Assembly (NCBI GenBank): GCA_021796055.1 | Contig: JAJYOS010000250.1 | Span: 1 to 8,351, forward strand | Direction: 5' to 3' | DNA: 8,351 nucleotides | Origin: Bacteroidota bacterium | Lineage (GTDB): Bacteria > Bacteroidota > Kryptoniia > Kryptoniales > JAKASW01 | Shown here: piece by piece, positions 1 to 4,806 of the stretch | Position numbering within the stretch: the first letter of the stretch is position 1 | Layout: each line of letters opens with the position of its first letter | Notes under the pieces: generated by a model | What the model saw: only the letters and a program-made list of their open reading frames with translations | Databases searched by the model: none | What the model was told of the DNA's origin: nothing | Position numbers and translations under genes: made by a program

Positions 1-286
1 TGAAGCTCATGAGCGCGCTGATGGGAAGGAAGCCCTCGACGCCAGGCGGCCTGGCAGCCGCGGAGGCGATCCCCTTTTCGAGTCCGCTGACGAACAGATA
101 GAAATCCGCGCCTATCCAGAGAGTGAAAAGAAAAAAGAGAAGTTGAACGTAGCTTCGGATGTCCGAGCGGTCTGTCTTGAGGAAACTCTTGTCGACCACC
201 CTCTTAACATTTCTGCCGTCCTTCAGCCGGACGACCCTGACAGGCTCAGCCGGAGTTTCGGATGAATTTATCCTAAATGTATCCAT
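1..286 (-). CDS. Membrane 4Fe-4S binding (polyferredoxin-like) protein, N-terminal part
   Basis: Only the first 95 residues are in the window; the gene runs off the left edge. Reading the minus strand from ATG at 286 gives an open frame with a polar N-terminus (residues 1-45), one clear membrane segment (about 47-66, with runs such as LLFFLFTLWIGADFYLF) and the stretch RPPGVEGFLPISALMS (79-94). From memory, that stretch is typical of NapH/CcoG-like membrane ferredoxins, where a second hydrophobic segment and CxxxCP cluster motifs follow. No cluster cysteines are visible here, so electron transfer is inferred from family resemblance. The start lies 5 bases after the stop of the Rrf2 gene, so the two are probably cotranscribed. 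A weak GAGG (minus strand, 304-301) sits 14 bases before the start. The likely role is a membrane electron carrier controlled by the neighbouring redox-type regulator. Confidence 0.72.
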   Translation of the reverse strand, partial: MDTFRINSSETPAEPVRVVRLKDGRNVKRVVDKSFLKTDRSDIRSYVQLLFFLFTLWIGADFYLFVSGLEKGIASAAARPPGVEGFLPISALMSF

Positions 287-291
287 AAGAA

Positions 292-741
292 TTAAATTAG
301 CCTCAACTTTGTGCGAAGCTGCTTGCTGTTTGTTATCTCCTTCGCGACCTCCGCTATCGTCTTGTTCGCCAGCATCTGGTACACGCGGTCGCGCAGCACT
401 CCCCACTCCGAATGCATCGGGCACGGGTTCTTGCTGGAGCATTCGGGAAAGCCGAGGACGCACGATGTAAGGAAATCCGTTCCATCGATCGCGTCCACAA
501 CGTGGAAGAGCGCTATTTCAGCGGGCGATTTCGCGAGCCTGAAACCGCCATTGGGTCCCTTTTGCGACTGGAGCAGTTTAGTCCCGACGAGCAGCTGGAG
601 GGTCTTTCCAAGAAACGGCATAGGTATGCCAAGCCGTTCGCTCATCTCTATTATGTTTGTGAATTTGCTCTCGGGCTGAGCCGACATATAGAGCACCGCC
701 TGAAGAGCGTACTCGCATTGCCTGCTGAATATCAGAGACAT
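292..741 (-). CDS. Rrf2-family transcriptional regulator, probably Fe-S cluster binding
   Basis: A protein of 149 residues, a normal length for Rrf2 proteins. Residues 1-70 form the winged helix-turn-helix: it opens MSLIFSRQCEYALQAVLYM, as many Rrf2 proteins do, and carries the wing motif KGPNGGFRLA (61-70). Three cysteines, C94, C101 and C107 in CPMH, have spacing C-x6-C-x5-C, as in cluster-binding members such as IscR and NsrR. A cluster sensing redox state, iron or nitric oxide is therefore likely, but the signal cannot be read from sequence. The frame stays open for 17 more codons upstream (ATG at 792). The start at 741 is preferred because the family N-terminus begins there, GAAAGG lies 9 bases before it, and the proposed promoter lies inside the longer version. 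It is the first gene of a pair with the membrane ferredoxin gene and is divergent from the two-component operon. Autoregulation is usual in the family. Confidence 0.9.
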   Translation of the reverse strand: MSLIFSRQCEYALQAVLYMSAQPESKFTNIIEMSERLGIPMPFLGKTLQLLVGTKLLQSQKGPNGGFRLAKSPAEIALFHVVDAIDGTDFLTSCVLGFPECSSKNPCPMHSEWGVLRDRVYQMLANKTIAEVAKEITNSKQLRTKLRLI

Positions 742-763
742 ATTATCAGACCTTTCTATCTGA

Positions 764-792
764 AATCTAACAACCCGACTTTTGAAAGTCAA
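764..792 (-). promoter_or_regulatory. Promoter of the Rrf2-ferredoxin operon
   Basis: On the minus strand TTGACT (792-787) is followed after exactly 17 bases by TAGATT (769-764), a good match to a housekeeping sigma-70 promoter. Transcription would start near 757, giving a leader of only about 16 bases that holds the GAAAGG ribosome site. A perfect inverted repeat, GACTTT (777-782) and AAAGTC (785-790), covers the -35 side of the spacer and is a natural operator candidate. The prediction rests on motif and spacing only. Confidence 0.6.
782..792. repeat. Element TTGAAAGTCAA, copy 1 (Rrf2 side)
   Basis: An 11-base element made of arms TTGA and TCAA around a three-base centre. It overlaps the -35 box of the Rrf2 promoter. 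An identical copy lies at 936-946 on the other side of the same divergent region. A shorter relative, TTGAAGTCAA, is at 4588-4597 upstream of nrdJ. It is a candidate binding site for Rrf2 or for the neighbouring response regulator. Confidence 0.5.
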
Positions 793-795
793 GAT

Positions 796-835
796 GTCTC
801 CCCCGCGCCTAATCGAAGCCGCGTGTCGCGGAGAC
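796..835. repeat. Inverted repeat in the divergent region
   Basis: GTCTCC (796-801) is the reverse complement of GGAGAC (830-835), and the inner GCG (805-807) can pair with CGC (827-829) past a CCC bulge. It lies upstream of the -35 box of the Rrf2 promoter, so it is not part of that transcript. It could be an operator or a structure in a longer transcript of the plus-strand operon. The function is unknown. Confidence 0.3.
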
Positions 836-871
836 TAATTCGCTTGCCACGGTGCATAGCCGATAGACCGG

Positions 872-886
872 AGGTTATTAATACCT
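872..886. promoter_or_regulatory. Palindrome AGGT-T-ATTAAT-ACCT, possible operator
   Basis: AGGT (872-875) and ACCT (883-886) flank the self-complementary core ATTAAT (877-882), with a single extra T at 876. An AT-rich core with short dyad arms is typical of dimeric repressor sites. It lies roughly midway between the two divergent promoters. Which protein would bind is not visible. Confidence 0.3.
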
Positions 887-928
887 GGACTAGGGAGACT
901 TTTCCCGTCTTTTCGAGGAATTGGAGGC

Positions 929-964
929 CTTTCAGTTGAAAGTCAAACCTGAAAGTGTTAAAGT
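929..964 (+). promoter_or_regulatory. Candidate promoter and operator of the two-component operon
   Basis: TTGAAA (936-941) is followed after 17 bases by TAAAGT (959-964), a moderate sigma-70 match with 5 of 6 and 4 of 6 consensus bases. The -35 box is inside the second copy of TTGAAAGTCAA (936-946). That copy is framed by a seven-base inverted repeat, CTTTCAG (929-935) and CTGAAAG (949-955), centred almost on the same point. Transcription would start near 971 and favours the ATG at 997 over the GTG at 955. The nested dyads make a regulator site likely; the promoter call itself is tentative. Confidence 0.42.
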
Positions 965-996
965 TTGAAGAACAGGAAAAACGAGAAAAACCGGAA

Positions 997-1614
997 ATGC
1001 TGACAGAGGAGATTTCCATATCTAGGCCGATCAGTGTTGGTCAAGCGGCCCAGATCTGCCGAGTCACAAGCAGAACCATCAACAACTGGATCAGAGCGGG
1101 GAAATTGAAGGCTTATGCCACTCCGGGGGGACATTTCAGGATTTGGCCCTCTGATCTCAGAAAATTCCTGAAAGCGCACAGCATGAACATCAATTTCGAA
1201 TTTAAGGGAGAGCACCCGAGAAAAATTCTAATAATTGATGACGACGAAGCCTACGCCGAGATGATTCGTGAAGTCTTGCGGGACAAGCTGGAGAACTGCG
1301 AGGTCACGATAAGTCAGGATGGGTATGAAGCGCTGATCCTCCTCGGCGAGTTCAAACCCGAGCTTGTTGTGCTGGATCTAATGATGCCAGGTATCGACGG
1401 CTTCAAGGTGCTTGAGCTGATTGCCGATCGAAAGGTGAGTCATTCCCTGAAAGTCCTTGTGCTCTCAGGAAACTTGTCAGCCGCCGCTGTCGAAAGGCTC
1501 AAGCGTTCACGTGCCGACCAGTGGTTGGCGAAACCCGTTTCAGTTGCTGAGCTTCTTCATTCGGTCCTGAACCTCCTGTCGAGTGAAGATCTTGGCGGGA
1601 GAGGGATTTCTTGA
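997..1614 (+). CDS. Response regulator with N-terminal MerR/excisionase-type helix-turn-helix
   Basis: A 205-residue regulator in unusual domain order. Residues 10-58 are a MerR/HTH_17-type DNA-binding domain (SVGQAAQICRVTSRTINNW, then the GGHFRI wing motif). Residues 76-193 are a receiver domain with the acidic cluster D81-D83, phosphoacceptor D127 in VVLDLMMPG, S157 in the switch position and K179 in AKP. It should be phosphorylated by the hybrid kinase whose start codon overlaps its stop (TTGA, 1611-1614), and should then bind DNA. The start is uncertain: GTG at 955 in the same frame would add 14 charged residues (MLKFEEQEKREKPE). ATG at 997 is preferred because the proposed promoter covers 955; its ribosome site (GAGAA, 983-987) is weak. 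Whether its targets include its own promoter or the divergent operon is inference. Confidence 0.86.
   Translation: MLTEEISISRPISVGQAAQICRVTSRTINNWIRAGKLKAYATPGGHFRIWPSDLRKFLKAHSMNINFEFKGEHPRKILIIDDDEAYAEMIREVLRDKLENCEVTISQDGYEALILLGEFKPELVVLDLMMPGIDGFKVLELIADRKVSHSLKVLVLSGNLSAAAVERLKRSRADQWLAKPVSVAELLHSVLNLLSSEDLGGRGIS
1597..1605 (+). promoter_or_regulatory. Ribosome binding site that fixes the TTG start of the kinase
   Basis: The purine run GGGAGAGGG ends 5 bases before TTG at 1611. It lies within the last codons of the response regulator. It supports TTG over the in-frame GTG at 1626, from which it is 20 bases away. The next in-frame ATG is more than 300 codons further on, so this site is what defines the N-terminus. 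Confidence 0.65.
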
Positions 1615-4433
1615 ACCTTCTTGGCGTGGCCCTTTTGGCCATCCTCCCAGCTCTACAGCTCGCTCAACACACGACTCCTATCAGAGAAGCTATACAGCTT
1701 ACTCCCCGCAACAACGCCGCCGAGGAGACAACCAAGTTCGTCACCGTGACGGGAGTCGTGACGGTTCCGTCTGCCAGAACCGATTCCTCTCTCCAAACTT
1801 TCATCCAGACACCAAAGGCGGGCATTAAACTCTTCGAACACGGGTACAGGGGTCCCTCTTTATTCGCAGGCGACAGCATCGAGGCAACGGGAAGGCTCGG
1901 AATCTACTACGGCCAGGAGGAAATTATCTCGCCGACTATCCGCATTCTGCACCGCAGGCTCAAGCTTCGGCCGATACAAGCCTCGGTTGAACAGGTAGGG
2001 GATGGCGCCTTCCACGGTCTCCTTGTCCGCTGCAAGGGGAAAGTCGTCGGCTCAGCCTTTAGGAGCAACGGTGTTCTCCTTTACTTCACGGACAGCAACG
2101 AAGACACTGCGGCAGCCTTCCTGGATTTCAGGCAGGATCCCCTTTTCGATCCCGGCACCATTCATCCGGGTAATTCGTATGTCATAACGGGGGTTTCCAC
2201 AAGATTCACTTACAAGAAACCCTATACAGATAACAACGATATCTTGTTGCGGTCAGCGGCTGATTTGGAACCCATACCGCAAACCTTCCTTAGCCGTTAC
2301 TCGGGCTCGGCCGGTTTGATACTTGCAGCGATCGTTGTGCTGATCAGTTCCCTCGGCGTCTTCACGTACCTGCTTCGAGCCCAAGTGAAACGGAAAACCG
2401 CGCAGCTTGAAGACCAGGCAAGGATACTCAGGCTCTTCTTCGACAGCATCGCCGAGCTCACCGGCGTGCTGGACAGGAAGGAGATTCTTACTCTCGCGTT
2501 GAGAAGAGCTCATTCGCTGACCGGAACAGGAGCCGTCGTCTTCGGAGAGATCAGGCCTTCGGATGGAGGATTGCTGCTGACTTCCTTCGCGCTGCCCGGG
2601 AGCCGCCTGTCGATGGAAACCCGGAAATTCGAAAGTAACCCCCTGGCGCCCGTATTTGAGCGGCTTTCCGACAGGGGAGCTATTTGGAACACGAGCGTGG
2701 AGAAGCTTATCCCCGGCAGTTCTGAAGGCGACGACCTCGAGCCCCTGCTGAAATTCCTGAACGCCTGCCTCCCGGGCGGGAACATAACCGCCATTGCGCC
2801 GAATCCGGCGAGCAGAGATTTCCTCGTCGCTTTCAACCACATCGGACCGATTTCCAAGAGACTGCCGCGCGCACTGATCACTTCGTACATCCTCCATGTT
2901 TACTCCGCGTACAGGTCAGCGGAGCTCTTCGACGTTGTCAAGGAGCAAGGTGAGGCGTTGGAGCGGCTCTACAATAACTCTGTCTTCGGCCTCATGACGC
3001 TTTCCGAGTGCGGCGCGGTCCAGACCGCAAACAAAATCGCCATGCAGATGTTCGTTGATGACGGGCTTGCCGGAAAGAAAGTGCGCGATTATCTCGAGCT
3101 TGAGGACGCGAGCCGATTTGATGACCTGCTTGCCAGCGTCACCGCCGTATCGAAGGAGAGGTTCGTAAGATTCACGGCGGAGGTCGAGACGGCCCGCGGT
3201 CGCAGGAACTTCGAGTTCGCACTGCAATTCGAACCTGTCTCCGAAATATTTTATGTCACGGTCCAGGATGCGAGTGATCGTGAATACTATGAGAACTACG
3301 CGACGAAGGAGAAGAAGATCGAAACTCTCGAGAAGCTCGCGTCTTCCCTCACCCATGACCTCAACAATATAGTCGGGAGCATAATGGGCTACGCGTCGCT
3401 GCTGAAGAGGAAACTTCCGCAGGATTCGAAAGAACACCATTACGCCGATATTATCGAAGACTCGTCCAGGAGGACCACCGGGCTGGTGAAAGAGGTCCTG
3501 GGATTCGCCCAACTCGATGCGAAATCCATGGAAGTGGTCGACCTCAACAGATTCTCCGCGGATATCGTCGCCGATTTCAGAAAGACCCACGGGGACAAGT
3601 ACTCGATTCTATTGACACCTTTCAGCCGGCCCATTCATACACGAATTAGCACGTCTCAGATGAAGCAGGTAATGCTGGCAGTACTCACGAATGCGGCCGA
3701 CTCCATGGAAAACGGCGGCACCATTATCTGCTCTGTCGGCCTCGGAGATATGCCCGAGTCCGCCCCCGCGTACGTCAGCACGGGGGAGCACTGCTTCTTG
3801 GAGATAGAAGATCACGGGTCCGGCATGGACGATACCATAAAGAGGCGAATCTTCGAGCCCTTCTTCACCACGAAGCGTGTCAAGAAATACACGGGCCTCA
3901 GTCTCAGCATGGCGTACAACATCGTGAAGCACCATAAGGGTTTCATCGAGGTCGAGTCGACCCCCGGTACAGGAACGAAGGTACAAATTTTTCTCCCCTG
4001 TTTTTCCGAGAAGGCAAAACTGAAACCGGAACCGGAAACATCGAGAACAGTCAAGGCGAAAGGCGTTAAAGTCCTTGTCGTCGACGATGAAGAGGGCGTA
4101 CGCCAGCTGGGTCAGGATATCCTCAGCGAACATGGCTACAATGTAATCACTGCCAACGATGGCCTGCAGGCCCTGGAGCGTATGAAGGAAAATCCCGATA
4201 TCAGACTCGTTGTTCTAGACATGGTAATGCCGGGCATGGGAGGAAGGGACACATGCCTTGAGATAAAGAAGAGACCTGACGCTCCGAAGGTTCTTATCTG
4301 CACAGGATACAGCGAGCTTTCCGACCTCGAGAGCATTCTTGGGAAGTACGCGGACGGGCTCCTTCAAAAACCTTACAGCACCGGTGAGATGACCACGGTC
4401 GTGGACAATCTCCTAGGCACCTCTTCCAGCTGA
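1611..4433 (+). CDS. Hybrid sensor histidine kinase (OB-fold-like sensor, GAF, PAS, HisKA, HATPase, REC)
   Basis: A 940-residue inner-membrane kinase. A hydrophobic N-terminus (1-19, ending near LQLAQ) looks like a signal peptide. Two beta-rich repeats (about 43-115 and 133-222), with motifs such as VTVTGVVTV and GDSIEATGRLG, resemble the paired OB-fold sensors seen before membrane segments in some acidobacterial kinases; the ligand is unknown. A membrane helix (234-255) and short coiled coil lead to a GAF-like domain (about 268-435) and a PAS-like domain (about 445-560). The catalytic core has the phosphorylatable H582 (THDLNN), N-box N694 (LTNAADSM), G1 box DHGSGMD (734-740) and FEPFFTTK (748-755). 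The C-terminal receiver (819-935) has D825, D826, acceptor D870, T898 and K920. The G2 loop reads YTGLSLS where GTGLGLS is usual, so two lid glycines are replaced. It starts with TTG overlapping the regulator's stop. No HPt protein is in the window, so the route of phosphate from the receiver is open. Confidence 0.88.
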   Translation: MNLLGVALLAILPALQLAQHTTPIREAIQLTPRNNAAEETTKFVTVTGVVTVPSARTDSSLQTFIQTPKAGIKLFEHGYRGPSLFAGDSIEATGRLGIYYGQEEIISPTIRILHRRLKLRPIQASVEQVGDGAFHGLLVRCKGKVVGSAFRSNGVLLYFTDSNEDTAAAFLDFRQDPLFDPGTIHPGNSYVITGVSTRFTYKKPYTDNNDILLRSAADLEPIPQTFLSRYSGSAGLILAAIVVLISSLGVFTYLLRAQVKRKTAQLEDQARILRLFFDSIAELTGVLDRKEILTLALRRAHSLTGTGAVVFGEIRPSDGGLLLTSFALPGSRLSMETRKFESNPLAPVFERLSDRGAIWNTSVEKLIPGSSEGDDLEPLLKFLNACLPGGNITAIAPNPASRDFLVAFNHIGPISKRLPRALITSYILHVYSAYRSAELFDVVKEQGEALERLYNNSVFGLMTLSECGAVQTANKIAMQMFVDDGLAGKKVRDYLELEDASRFDDLLASVTAVSKERFVRFTAEVETARGRRNFEFALQFEPVSEIFYVTVQDASDREYYENYATKEKKIETLEKLASSLTHDLNNIVGSIMGYASLLKRKLPQDSKEHHYADIIEDSSRRTTGLVKEVLGFAQLDAKSMEVVDLNRFSADIVADFRKTHGDKYSILLTPFSRPIHTRISTSQMKQVMLAVLTNAADSMENGGTIICSVGLGDMPESAPAYVSTGEHCFLEIEDHGSGMDDTIKRRIFEPFFTTKRVKKYTGLSLSMAYNIVKHHKGFIEVESTPGTGTKVQIFLPCFSEKAKLKPEPETSRTVKAKGVKVLVVDDEEGVRQLGQDILSEHGYNVITANDGLQALERMKENPDIRLVVLDMVMPGMGGRDTCLEIKKRPDAPKVLICTGYSELSDLESILGKYADGLLQKPYSTGEMTTVVDNLLGTSSS

Positions 4434-4614
4434 ATCACGCCTCAAAAACGGAACTTCCGCTGCCAGACGAGATCATTTTTCTGTTCGTTTCAACGCCAAT
4501 AGTTCGGAAATACGCTTAAACCAATTTCTCAAGCGCACGAGCTTGTTCCCCTTGCCGGATCATGTAAAACACCAAACAAAGTTTGTGTTGAAGTCAATTC
4601 TCAAGCTAAATTTC
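4434..4614. other. Intergenic region after the kinase, no gene seen
   Basis: There is no convincing coding frame on either strand and no clear terminator for the kinase operon, so readthrough toward nrdJ is possible. Two small inverted repeats are visible. CAAGC (4530-4534) pairs with GCTTG (4541-4545) but lacks a T run. AACACCAAAC (4568-4577) pairs, with one bulge, with GTTTGTGTT (4581-4589). TTGAAGTCAA at 4588-4597 resembles the element in the Rrf2 divergent region but is one base shorter. None of these has a demonstrable function. Confidence 0.5.
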
Positions 4615-4641
4615 TTGACTTTCCTTGGGCTTGACGATAAT
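4615..4641 (+). promoter_or_regulatory. Candidate promoter of nrdJ
   Basis: TTGACT (4615-4620) is followed by GATAAT (4636-4641) with a short spacer of 15 bases. Reading TAATTT (4638-4643) as the -10 box gives 17 bases but a poorer match. Either way transcription would begin around 4648-4650, leaving a leader of roughly 155 bases before the start codon. The call is tentative because both versions are imperfect. Confidence 0.4.
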
Positions 4642-4680
4642 TTGCAAATCGACTCTCTGAGTGTGGAGGAAGGGGGTCGG

Positions 4681-4777
4681 GCATTCAAATAGTTGATGCG
4701 TTTCGAGTAACAAGGACTACCGTTTGAGCTGTTGCGGCAAACGCCGGTTTCCACGACCGGTGAGGGCAGAAACGGTA
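4681..4777 (+). promoter_or_regulatory. Structured 5' leader of nrdJ, candidate cis-regulatory RNA
   Basis: Several stems can be drawn by hand. Stem A: GCATTCAA (4681-4688) with TTGATGC (4693-4699), one bulged T. Stem B: CGTTTG (4721-4726) with CAAACG (4738-4743). Stem C: CCGGT (4744-4748) with ACCGG (4756-4760), directly abutting B. Stem D: an 8-base perfect long-range pairing of TACCGTTT (4718-4725) with AAACGGTA (4770-4777). B and D use the same bases, so they exclude each other, as expected of a switching leader. D ends 16 bases before the ribosome site at 4794. I do not see the cobalamin riboswitch core. A structured RNA class named nrdJ has, as I recall, been reported upstream of such genes; I cannot tell whether this is a member. 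Confidence 0.4.
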
Positions 4778-4793
4778 AATCTTCAAGATAAAT

Positions 4794-4800
4794 GGGAGGA
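4794..4800 (+). promoter_or_regulatory. Ribosome binding site deciding the nrdJ start
   Basis: GGGAGGA lies 6 bases before ATG at 4807. The frame also contains an earlier ATG at 4792, but that codon overlaps this site (its G is the first base) and has no purine-rich site of its own. The start at 4807 is therefore preferred. Confidence 0.75.
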
Positions 4801-4806
4801 GTCTCA

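Noticed and set aside
412..939. Open frame of 175 codons on the plus strand across the Rrf2 gene
   Set aside because: It is antisense to a clear Rrf2 coding sequence, shows no recognisable motif, and crosses the divergent promoter region.
2253..4133. Long minus-strand open frames opposite the kinase gene (214, 224 and 174 codons)
   Set aside because: They mirror the codon structure of the kinase. Their translations are low-complexity and lack recognisable domains.
4449..4470. Terminator after the kinase based on CGGAACTTCCG
   Set aside because: The palindrome leaves a loop of one to three bases and has no T run on the plus strand. The T run exists only on the minus strand, where no gene ends.
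4568..4589. NrdR repressor box before nrdJ
   Set aside because: The imperfect dyad AACACCAAAC/GTTTGTGTT is longer than the 16-base NrdR palindrome and lacks its AT-alternating centre. No second box at the expected spacing was seen.
4645..4806. Cobalamin riboswitch upstream of nrdJ
   Set aside because: I looked for the conserved B12-box core and the GCCACTG-type segment and found neither. A gene that needs B12 would also not be expected to be shut off by it.
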